From an uncultured Bacteroidales bacterium (GTDB taxonomy: Bacteria; Bacteroidota; Bacteroidia; Bacteroidales; P3): DNA of 64,000 nt. The stretch is from NCBI GenBank assembly GCA_947168665.1, contig CAMVMX010000003.1:62001-126000 (forward strand), given 5' to 3'. Every line of letters begins with the position of its first letter. Position 1 is the first letter of the stretch. Below the pieces are notes generated by a model that was not told the DNA's origin, did no database searches, and saw only the letters and a program-made list of their open reading frames with translations. The translations under genes were made by a program, and so were the position numbers. Positions 1 to 7,152 of the stretch are shown here, one piece after another.

Positions 1-659
1 AACATCTGCATATCGCCGTACTTCTGGCGGGAGAAGATGTCATGGATGGCGAAGGTGCCGCCTTTCTTCAACACGCGGAGCGTTTCCATCAGGACTTCCT
101 GACGGTTAAAGCTGGGAATATTGTGATACACATAGTTGCTGCACACCGCATCGAAGGTCTCATCGGCGAAGTCGAGTTTCAAGGCATCCCCTTTCGCAAA
201 GGAAGTGTTTGTCACGCCTTCGGCTTTGGCGTTCTCTTCGCAAAGGGTCTTGCTGAAAGAGGAATACTCAACTCCCCAGCGGTCTATGCCGGTTATCCGC
301 GCCTGCGGATTGCATTTGGCGACGGCGATGGTCAGCGCGCCGCTTCCACAACCCACATCAAGGCCGCAGCCTCCTTCGGGCAGCACGACCTTGGCAGCCA
401 CGCCATCGATAATCTGGCGCGACATCTGACGCCGTCCGTCGTAAGAAAAGGCGCGATACAACAGCCACATCCATAGTGCCAACAAAGTTAACACGATGGT
501 GAGAATGAGGAATACTATCTTTAGAATGGTTTTCAGCATTCCCGCCTCAAGCAGTCCGCTCACGCCAAAGACAAAGAACAATATCAGGCAGGCCACAGCT
601 CCTCCCAGTGTTCCCCGAATCATGCCTTTCGGCATCCAGTTCTTATAGTTGGGTTTCAT
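1..659 (-). CDS. Class I SAM-dependent methyltransferase with N-terminal membrane segments (3' end outside window)
   Basis: The minus-strand frame opens at ATG 657-659 and runs off the left edge without a stop, so only the first 219 residues are seen. Residues about 14-65 contain two hydrophobic stretches that look like membrane anchors. They are followed by a Rossmann methyltransferase core: motif I reads LDVGCGSGAL, then an acidic residue after the second strand (GIDRWG), then a post-motif with FDAVCSNYVYHN. This is the arrangement of ubiE-like/Methyltransf_11 or _31 enzymes. It starts 14 bp after the preceding methyltransferase and closes a run of five co-directional genes beginning with an ECF S component, so it is probably co-transcribed with the transporter. 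The substrate is unknown. A membrane-tethered small-molecule methyltransferase acting on the transported compound is an inference. Confidence 0.8.
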   Translation of the reverse strand, partial: MKPNYKNWMPKGMIRGTLGGAVACLILFFVFGVSGLLEAGMLKTILKIVFLILTIVLTLLALWMWLLYRAFSYDGRRQMSRQIIDGVAAKVVLPEGGCGLDVGCGSGALTIAVAKCNPQARITGIDRWGVEYSSFSKTLCEENAKAEGVTNTSFAKGDALKLDFADETFDAVCSNYVYHNIPSFNRQEVLMETLRVLKKGGTFAIHDIFSRQKYGDMQM

Positions 660-673
660 TGTTTTAATCCTTT

Positions 674-1453
674 TTACCATTTATAAACCGCTAGGCGGTT
701 GTTCAGGAACGGCAGGAAGAACGCAAAAAGCTTTGCTCGGAACGAGTGTTTCCGCATCTCCACGTTATAGCTCTGTTCCGACAGCATTGTCAACCGTGGC
801 TCCAGGTCAAGGTATTCCTTGCCCGATTTTGTTCCCCACTGAAACTGGGCGTTAGTGTACTTCACCGCATCGTGGTGCTTGGTGTTTTTGGCCATAATCG
901 GATGGTGGAGTTCCGCAAGCAAATAGCCATGCTCAAACGAGTTGCACAGCATTTTGAGACAGGTGGTCACTTGCTCTTTCGTGAAATATTCCAGCACGCC
1001 CTCCATGACCACAATCGTGGTGGAGCATTTGGGCAGGTCTTTTGTCCATTCCGATTCAAAGGCGCTTCCTTCCTTCATCACACAGCGGTCACGATCTTTG
1101 TATATCTTACGGCGAACAGCCAGAATGTCGGGTAAGTCGACATCAAACCATGTGATTTTCCCATTGTCTACCTGCACAAACTTGTCGTCGAATCCACATC
1201 CCAGATTGATGCACAAAGCGTCGGGGTATTGCTTGATGAGTTTCTCCAGCTCGTTCTTGTACATGATGGTGCGTGCCACCACACCCTCATGCGACATAAA
1301 CGGGTCGTACTTGCTCACGTCAACCCCTAATGAGTCGATGATTTCTTTCGCCTTAAAATCTTTTATTCTGGCGTTTGGACGATTGGTCTCGCTGGCACGG
1401 ATGGCCAACGTTATCAATGCTGTTTCTTGAATGTCACCTATTTTCAAATTCAT
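674..1453 (-). CDS. Leucine carboxyl methyltransferase (LCM/Tcmp)-family O-methyltransferase
   Basis: A 259-aa SAM-dependent methyltransferase. The core has the LCM-family signature: a glycine-rich motif NLGCGFDDK near residue 90, then W-F-D-V-D-L-P about 20 residues later, then a VMEGVLEYF segment. These are typical of PF04072 O-methyltransferases (Tcmp/PKS-associated). The frame is open further upstream, but the start chosen is ATG at 1451-1453 (MNLKIGDIQE). The longer version would run deep into the upstream ABC gene. It lies 32 bp after the ABC half-transporter and 14 bp before the next methyltransferase. Family members methylate carboxyl or hydroxyl groups of small molecules or peptides. 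A role in modifying the substrate of the adjacent transporter is inferred from context only. Confidence 0.83.
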   Translation of the reverse strand: MNLKIGDIQETALITLAIRASETNRPNARIKDFKAKEIIDSLGVDVSKYDPFMSHEGVVARTIMYKNELEKLIKQYPDALCINLGCGFDDKFVQVDNGKITWFDVDLPDILAVRRKIYKDRDRCVMKEGSAFESEWTKDLPKCSTTIVVMEGVLEYFTKEQVTTCLKMLCNSFEHGYLLAELHHPIMAKNTKHHDAVKYTNAQFQWGTKSGKEYLDLEPRLTMLSEQSYNVEMRKHSFRAKLFAFFLPFLNNRLAVYKW

Positions 1454-1485
1454 ATTATAATGTCGTTGATGTTCTACGATATGTT

Positions 1486-3216
1486 TTAAAGGTTCCACCC
1501 CAGGGCGCCTTGCTGCAGGTCTTGCATCTTCTTGTAGAAGCCTCCCGAGGCGGTGAGGTCGGCGGGGGTGCCACATTCAGCGACGCGGCCCTCTTTCAGT
1601 ACGACAATCTTGTCGGCACCGGCGACGGTACGCATGCGGTGGGCAATGATGATGACGGTCTTGTCCTTGACCAGGCGCGACAGCGACTCCTGGATGAAGG
1701 TCTCGTTCTCGACGTCGAGCGACGCGGTAGCCTCGTCGAGCAGGATGATGGGGGCATCCTTGAGGAAGGCGCGGGCAATGGAGATTCGCTGCCGTTCGCC
1801 GCCGGAGAGTTCGCTTCCGTTCTCACCGATAAGGCTGTTCCAGCCGTCTGGCATTTTCTCGGCAAAGGCGTCGACATGTGCCAGACGGGCAGCGGCGATG
1901 ACCTCCTCGTCGGTGGCATCCTTGCGGCCGATGCGGATGTTCTCCAATACGGTGTTGTTGAAGAGCGTGACATTTTGGAAGACGATAGAATAGAGGCTCA
2001 TTAGCGTCTCGGGGTCAATCTTCGAGATGTCCATCCCACCGACGGTGATGGTACCGGAGGGAATGTCCCAGAAGCGGGAAGCCAGTCGTGAGACGGTTGT
2101 TTTGCCGGAGCCTGATGGACCGATGAGTGCCGTAACCTCGCCCTGCCGGGCGGTGAAGGAGACGCCGTCGAGCACGGTCTCGGAGGTGTCGTAGGCAAAA
2201 CGGACATCCTTGAACTCGACGTCGAAACCTTTGTTGGAGAGCGATTCCACGCCTCGCTGCTCCTCGTGGCAAAGGATTTCGTCCATACGCTCGCACTGGA
2301 CACCCAACGAGACGACGGCGCCGAGGTTGATGAGGGAGCCGGACATGGGGTCGTAGAGACGGGAAGCCACCAGCAAGAACATGAAAAGAGTGAGCACATT
2401 GAGACCTCCTGCCGCCAGCAGGTAGGCACCCGTGAGGGCCACAGTGGCGATGCCCAGCTTGAGGACCATCTGGCCGCTCACCACAAAATAGGCAACGCCC
2501 AATTCGGCTTCTATGGAGCGTCTCTCGACGAGGTCGATGCGGGGGAAGAGGTCATCGAGATATTTTTTCTCGGCATCGTTGGCGCGGATGTCCTGAAATG
2601 CCTCCAACCCCTCTTGGATATGATCGGCGAGGTCCACCTTGGCCTGAACGTTGCGGCGGTTGTAGCGGTTCTGGAACTTGGCGGAGAAGAGGACGATGGC
2701 GATGGCTATCGGGATGACCCAGACGGCTGCGAGAGCCATGCGCCAATCAAAGAAGAAGAGGCTGATGCCGATAAGGGTGGTGGAAATCATCGAGCCGATA
2801 AGTTCCGGCACCCAATGCGAAGTGCCCGTCTCAATGGTGGCGGCGTCGGCCATGATGGTGCTGGTGAGGTCGGCGAGGTTTTTTTTGCCGAAGAAAGAAA
2901 GCGGCAGACGGCGCAGTTTTTCGGCCAAAGCGATACGGCGGCGACCGCTTTCGAGATAGACGGAGGTGAACTGCTTGTTGTATTTGACGAACTCCATTGC
3001 TGCTATTGCCACGAGGCAGAGTGCGATTTTCCACACATAGCTCCAGGTGTCCAGCGTGTTGCCTTCCATCAGGTCTTTCGCCAGAAAGAAGAGAAGTCCG
3101 ACGGGCAGCATAAGGACGATGTCCATTCCCGCGCTAGCCAGACATGATTTCACGAGGTCGCGAGCACCCTGCTGCGAGAGGGCATATTTATGACGTAGTG
3201 TACCGATGATGCTCAT
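1486..3216 (-). CDS. ABC half transporter, permease-ATPase fusion (second subunit of a heterodimer)
   Basis: A 576-aa exporter-fold ABC protein. An N-terminal six-helix transmembrane domain (about residues 15-300) is followed by a nucleotide-binding domain with Walker A GPSGSGKTT, signature LSGGERQR, Walker B IILLDEATAS and the H-loop in IIIAHRM. All ATPase motifs look intact. The start at 3216 makes an ATGA overlap with the stop of the upstream ABC gene, which suggests translational coupling; an ATG 12 bp further upstream (3228) is also possible. Together with the preceding gene it probably forms a heterodimer. Such exporter-fold pairs beside MptD-type S components resemble the IrtAB/YbtPQ group, whose members import siderophores. 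Direction and substrate here are not shown by the sequence. Confidence 0.9.
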   Translation of the reverse strand: MSIIGTLRHKYALSQQGARDLVKSCLASAGMDIVLMLPVGLLFFLAKDLMEGNTLDTWSYVWKIALCLVAIAAMEFVKYNKQFTSVYLESGRRRIALAEKLRRLPLSFFGKKNLADLTSTIMADAATIETGTSHWVPELIGSMISTTLIGISLFFFDWRMALAAVWVIPIAIAIVLFSAKFQNRYNRRNVQAKVDLADHIQEGLEAFQDIRANDAEKKYLDDLFPRIDLVERRSIEAELGVAYFVVSGQMVLKLGIATVALTGAYLLAAGGLNVLTLFMFLLVASRLYDPMSGSLINLGAVVSLGVQCERMDEILCHEEQRGVESLSNKGFDVEFKDVRFAYDTSETVLDGVSFTARQGEVTALIGPSGSGKTTVSRLASRFWDIPSGTITVGGMDISKIDPETLMSLYSIVFQNVTLFNNTVLENIRIGRKDATDEEVIAAARLAHVDAFAEKMPDGWNSLIGENGSELSGGERQRISIARAFLKDAPIILLDEATASLDVENETFIQESLSRLVKDKTVIIIAHRMRTVAGADKIVVLKEGRVAECGTPADLTASGGFYKKMQDLQQGALGWNL

Positions 3217-4988
3217 TTGATGTTCCATTTAACAGATTCCACATATTGTTTCCACATAGCGGCATACTTGCCCTCCTTGGCGAGCAGTTGGCTGTGCGTC
3301 CCCTGCTCGGCGATGCGCCCCTCTTCAAGCACATAGATGCAGTCGGCACCCGTTACCGAGGAAAGGCGGTGTGCCACCATCACAAGGGTCTTGCCGCTTT
3401 CGGCCATCCGCGAGAAGGCTTGTTGGACGCGCGTCTCGTTGTCGGGGTCGGCAAAAGCTGTTGCCTCGTCGAGGATGACAATGGGCGTGTCTTTGAGCAT
3501 CACGCGGGCAATGGCCACACGCTGCTGCTCGCCGCCGGAGAGATAGGTTCCCTTGGTGCCGATGACGGTGTCGATCCCCTGCGGCAGCTTGGCGAGGATG
3601 TCGTCGCACTGGGCTTGGTGCAGGGCTTCCAGCACCTCTTCGCGCGAGGCATTGGGCCGTCCCAAGCGGACATTCTCCAGAATGCTGGTCTTCAGCAGAC
3701 GGCTGTCCTGGAATACGAAGGAGATATGGTTCATCAAATCCTGTTTTCGGATATGGCGGATATCCACGCCACCCAGCGCGATGGAACCTTCCGTGACATC
3801 GAAGAATCGGGCCATCAAGCTGGCCGTAGTGGTCTTGCCGCCACCTGAAGGTCCCACAAAGGCAATCTTCTGTCCGGGTTCCACTTTCAGCGAGATGTCG
3901 TCCACGGCAAAGCGGGTGGCACCGGGGTAGCGGAAGCGGGCATTCGAGAGTTCCATCTCGTTGTCCTGTGGCAGCTGGGCATTCTCGGGATTCTTCAGCG
4001 GGTCGATGGCCAGGATGCGACCGGTCTTGTCCAGTGCTTCGGCCACAATCATCTCGTTCTCGCTGGCGAACATGATTCGGTTGAGCGTGACGGCTATAGC
4101 CGGGGTGATGATGACATAGTAGAGCAGGTTCAGCAGGTATTCGCCATCCACATTGCCATGCTTGGCCATTACCAGCGTCAGGCCGATGAGCACGGCGAAC
4201 GAGGCGTTGACAAACGTGGTGTAGAGTGTCATTGGCAAACGCAGGTCGATGGTGTAGGCAATGACCCACGTGCGGTACTGGTCGATGGAGTCTTTGAAAC
4301 GCTTGAAAGAGAAGACCGACTGGCCGAAGGTCTTCACTACAGGGATGCCACGGACATACTCCACGGCCTCATTCGACATAGCGTCCAGGGCTTTGTTGTA
4401 CTCTCCAAGTTTCCTTTTCAGCGTGGGACCGGTCATCAGGGAAAGCATCACGATGAGTGCCAATACCACCGTTGCCAGACAGAGTAGTCCCATCCGCCAG
4501 TCGAACAGGAACATCAGCACCGCCAAACCCAGCATGGTGGCATACATGCCTGCCTTGTCGGGAAGCTGGTGGGCGAGGTAGGTCTCCGTCGACTGAGTGG
4601 ATTCCTGTACCCATTTGCGCACCTTGCCGCTGCCGAGGCTGTCGAGGAAGCCAATGGGCAGCGACATAATATGTTGCATCAACTTTTTTCGCATATTGGC
4701 GGCAATGCGGAAGGCCGCCACATGCGAGCACATCAGGCCACAGAAATAGACCATTATAGAGGCAATGGCAAAGGCCACAGCCATCCATCCGTAGTGGGCG
4801 ATGCGGCTGTAATCGCCGGCAATCACATCGCGAAGGATGGCCCAGATGTAAAGGAAAGGAGCGAGCGCCAATAGCTGGCTGATGCCGGCAATCACTAAAG
4901 ATAGGTATGTCAACACCTTTCTTTTTCCGGCGTAGGCGAGGAGTTGGGGTAGAAGTTTTTCTTTCTTGTCCATGTTTAATGATTTCAT
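3213..4988 (-). CDS. ABC half transporter, permease-ATPase fusion (first subunit, IrtA/YbtP-like ATPase signature)
   Basis: A 591-aa exporter-fold half transporter with a transmembrane domain over about residues 25-310 and a C-terminal ATPase. Visible motifs are Walker A GPSGGGKTT, signature YLSGGEQQR, and Walker B VILDEATA followed by FADPDNE. The 'ATAFADP-NE' D-loop variant is typical of siderophore-importer-like exporter-fold ABC proteins (IrtAB, YbtPQ), whereas multidrug exporters usually have 'ATSALD'. The start ATG overlaps the stop of the MptD-like gene as TAATG, and its own stop overlaps the next ABC gene, so three genes are translationally linked. It probably forms a heterodimer with its neighbour in the inner membrane. 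A metal-chelate or tetrapyrrole-like substrate is an inference from the family. Confidence 0.9.
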   Translation of the reverse strand: MKSLNMDKKEKLLPQLLAYAGKRKVLTYLSLVIAGISQLLALAPFLYIWAILRDVIAGDYSRIAHYGWMAVAFAIASIMVYFCGLMCSHVAAFRIAANMRKKLMQHIMSLPIGFLDSLGSGKVRKWVQESTQSTETYLAHQLPDKAGMYATMLGLAVLMFLFDWRMGLLCLATVVLALIVMLSLMTGPTLKRKLGEYNKALDAMSNEAVEYVRGIPVVKTFGQSVFSFKRFKDSIDQYRTWVIAYTIDLRLPMTLYTTFVNASFAVLIGLTLVMAKHGNVDGEYLLNLLYYVIITPAIAVTLNRIMFASENEMIVAEALDKTGRILAIDPLKNPENAQLPQDNEMELSNARFRYPGATRFAVDDISLKVEPGQKIAFVGPSGGGKTTTASLMARFFDVTEGSIALGGVDIRHIRKQDLMNHISFVFQDSRLLKTSILENVRLGRPNASREEVLEALHQAQCDDILAKLPQGIDTVIGTKGTYLSGGEQQRVAIARVMLKDTPIVILDEATAFADPDNETRVQQAFSRMAESGKTLVMVAHRLSSVTGADCIYVLEEGRIAEQGTHSQLLAKEGKYAAMWKQYVESVKWNIK

Positions 4989-5572
4989 TATTTCAATAAA
5001 GTAGCAGACTTTTTCATTACACGCTCAGCAAGGCGCATGGCGAGGATGGCGATGGGAATGGTTAGCACCAGCACGACAATCAGCATGGGAATGTTCTCGA
5101 TGACGGGCAGCATCAGCTGGTCGTAACCTGCAGGCATCTCCTCGACGGCAGCGGCAAGCGATCCTTCGGTGTCCGTCCACCAGTGGGAGATATAGGTGAA
5201 GAACGAGAATGCAAATGGCACAAAGCTCCAGCGGACACTTTTAAGCGTTTCGTAGCCTTTCGCCTTGCGGAGTATCTCGGCCAATGCCGTGAGGACCACC
5301 ATACCGATGACGCAGAACAAATCCGCTTCGCCGACAATCAGGAACAGCACGAGAATGAAGCCATTGAGGACTGTCGCCGCGCCGAAGCGGGGAATCAGGG
5401 TGCAAGTGTAGAGATAGATGAATGCCGTTAGTATCGGCAGCACCGCGCCAACATAAGCGTAGCATGCAGGGTGGATGGCACCGCTTGCGGCACCGAGAAT
5501 GAACGTGGCCAGATAGGCCACCGCCATCAGAACAATGGTGGCCACTTTCTTAAAAGTCAGTTTTCTATCCAT
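4988..5572 (-). CDS. MptD-family putative ECF transporter S component
   Basis: A 194-aa, almost entirely hydrophobic protein with about five or six membrane segments. The segment GAASGAIHPACYAYVGAVLP and a later IVGEADLFCVIGM match the MptD/Trep_Strep group (PF09605) of putative ECF substrate-binding (S) components. It is the first gene of a minus-strand operon: the stop codon overlaps the ATG of the ABC half transporter. No CbiQ-type T component or stand-alone ECF ATPase is present nearby, so energising by the adjacent exporter-fold ABC pair is the obvious hypothesis, though unproven. A TAATTTTG promoter element lies 26-33 bp upstream. The ligand is unknown. Confidence 0.8.
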   Translation of the reverse strand: MDRKLTFKKVATIVLMAVAYLATFILGAASGAIHPACYAYVGAVLPILTAFIYLYTCTLIPRFGAATVLNGFILVLFLIVGEADLFCVIGMVVLTALAEILRKAKGYETLKSVRWSFVPFAFSFFTYISHWWTDTEGSLAAAVEEMPAGYDQLMLPVIENIPMLIVVLVLTIPIAILAMRLAERVMKKSATLLK

Positions 5573-5597
5573 TTTACAACATTTTTGATTTCTGCTG

Positions 5598-5672
5598 CAA
5601 AATTACCTGCCCCACAGAAACCCCACAATACCCCAAAATAATGATTTATCCTTGGCCACCTTTTGGCCACCT
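5598..5672 (-). promoter_or_regulatory. Promoter of the MptD-ABC-methyltransferase operon with a TTGGCCACCT direct repeat
   Basis: On the minus strand TAATTTTG (5598-5605) fits the Bacteroidota -7 consensus TAnnTTTG. About 47 bp upstream, the 10-mer TTGGCCACCT (plus sense) occurs twice, at 5652-5661 and 5663-5672, exactly 11 bp apart, or one helical turn. Same-face direct repeats at this distance are what an activator or a metal-responsive regulator would use. No known operator was recognised. Confidence 0.5.
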
Positions 5673-5699
5673 TTTTGAAGATTAAATCCGTTTTATTGT

Positions 5700-6660
5700 C
5701 CAATTTTGGAACGTCAATAATAACAATGATTACAATTACAAATAGTTACTAATCAGTAGAGTTATGTGTGGCATTCCTGTTCCGGGCACCAAAGAGATTT
5801 TGCAAGTAGCTCTAAATGAGTGAAAATGCAAAATCTTTTTTCTTTTATCTATCGGTTTTGACCATAGTTTGGCCATGTTTTTGGAGAAGCATACTTTAGT
5901 TTTTGCATGGGCATGGACGGGGCTCCCACAAACTACTTGGTCATTTTGATTGTGATACCGCCCTTGGGATGACTGTTTCCGAACACACCCAAGCATCCTT
6001 TGAGGAAACAAGGCTCTTGATACACACATCGACCAATCCCATTTGTGTTTCGTCTTTGGTGGGGTTGACGCAAACATCTTTGACGGACTCCCAAACCAGT
6101 CTCTTATCAGATGTTTCATTTCTTCTTATAGTGATGCGAGACCCCCAACAGGCTTTTAAGGCGAAACGTCCATATATATAGTAATGTATAAGGGAATCTT
6201 TTTCGCCCTGAGGATCCAACCTCCTTGCGCGTATGCAAAAACAAGTGCACTCTCAACCACATCTTGTTTCAAGCAAACTTCTATATTTTAAAACCGAACT
6301 TGTTTTTAGGGTGGTGCTATACCTGCTTTTGATGGTCGGAGGGCCAAACGATAAGGTCCATTTATGATGGAGGCTTTTAAAATGGCAGAGAAGCGTCAGC
6401 CTGATACGGCCAAACTGTAGCCCGTGTATGATGGGGTCTCGCGCCGTCCTTTTCGGAGAGTTTGGGCTCCCCAATCTCAAACCATACGGAATTTCGTCCA
6501 GGCTATCGGGAAGACTGGCCCGTACACCCAATAGCCGCTCGGTATGGGTTCCGTATAGAGACTTGTTGAGCCACTCCCGAGCAGGCGAACATGCAAAAAA
6601 AAGCGTGTAAAGTATCCTTTTTTCCGTTTTTTCGAAAAAAAATTTCCATATCAAAAAAAA
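5700..6660. other. Gene-poor gap without a convincing coding region
   Basis: About 1 kb between divergently oriented operons. Open frames of 92-140 codons exist on both strands, but none has recognisable domain content, a plausible promoter or family resemblance. Short related segments occur: GCGAGACCCC near 6134 against GGGGTCTCGC near 6432 (inverted), and AGGCTTTTAA near 6150 and 6369 (direct). The region may be a decayed mobile element or a long regulatory spacer. Nothing further can be supported. Confidence 0.5.
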
Positions 6661-6664
6661 TGTG

Positions 6665-6672
6665 TATCTTTG
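6665..6672 (+). promoter_or_regulatory. Promoter -7 element (TATCTTTG) for the first peptide/lipoprotein unit
   Basis: TATCTTTG matches the TAnnTTTG consensus and lies downstream of A/T tracts. The nearest downstream gene on this strand is the small peptide gene starting at 6949, which implies a leader of roughly 270 nt. Confidence 0.6.
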
Positions 6673-6820
6673 CATTTGAAATCTTTCGAGAAATATATGC
6701 CGTAAATGGACTGTATTTTTTGAGTGTTTCGCTATGTAAAGTAATGTGTATTAAATAATTGTATAGAGGTATCGATAGATTAAAAAAAGAGATTAAATAA
6801 CGGCCTTGAGGGCTCCGCGA

Positions 6821-6845
6821 CATAAAAAAAAGCGTTTTTTTTATG
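6821..6845 (+). promoter_or_regulatory. Perfect 11-bp hairpin in the leader of the peptide/lipoprotein unit
   Basis: CATAAAAAAAA, a GCG loop and TTTTTTTTATG form a perfect inverted repeat inside the about 270-nt leader between the promoter at 6665 and the peptide start at 6949. It is A/U-only except for the outer pair, so the stem is weak. Its T8 tract could act as an attenuator or pause signal. Confidence 0.4.
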
Positions 6846-6948
6846 TTGAGTTGGTGCTGAAAACGGGTGTGCGTAGCCACTGAGGCGGAAAAAAATGAAC
6901 AGAGAACTATTAAACAAATATTAACAATTTAAATTTAAACAAAGAATC

Positions 6949-7116
6949 ATGAAAGAAAATTTGAAAAAGGAGTATTTTGCTCCGATGGTTGAAATCTTGA
7001 ACGCTCGTGTGGAGAAAGGTTTTCAGGCAAGTGGAAGTGGCGAACTGCTTCCTACTGGCACCAACGAGAATCTTATCTCTAGCGGTGAGACTCACGACGG
7101 CAGTGATTTCGATTAA
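6949..7116 (+). CDS. Small peptide (55 aa) of the Y-x-[AT]-P ... VExGFxxS family, upstream of a lipoprotein gene
   Basis: ATG 6949 to TAA 7114-7116. The N-terminal half is lysine-rich, then Y-F-A-P-M-V-E-I-L-N-A-R-V-E-K-G-F-Q-A-S. The tail (about 30 aa) is Gly/Ser/Thr/Asp/Glu-rich and acidic. There is no signal peptide, lipobox or membrane segment. Two paralogues lie at 50875-51054 and 48934-49110 on the other strand. The closer one shares the block from VE[IV]LNARVEKGF almost exactly while the tails diverge, so the core is under selection. All three immediately precede a fimbrillin/FISUMP-like lipoprotein; here the gap is 36 bp. The function is unknown. A leader peptide, a secreted or modified peptide precursor, or a partner subunit of the lipoprotein are all possible. 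Confidence 0.8.
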   Translation: MKENLKKEYFAPMVEILNARVEKGFQASGSGELLPTGTNENLISSGETHDGSDFD

Positions 7117-7152
7117 TTATTAACCCCTTAAAAACATCAAAAAAAAAACACA

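Noticed and set aside
2266..3147. 293-codon frame antisense to the ABC transporter
   Set aside because: Shadow of an intact ABC permease-ATPase gene; no family resemblance.
6253..6675. 140-codon minus-strand frame in the gap
   Set aside because: It begins inside the A/T-rich promoter region of the opposite strand and has no recognisable domain; judged non-coding.
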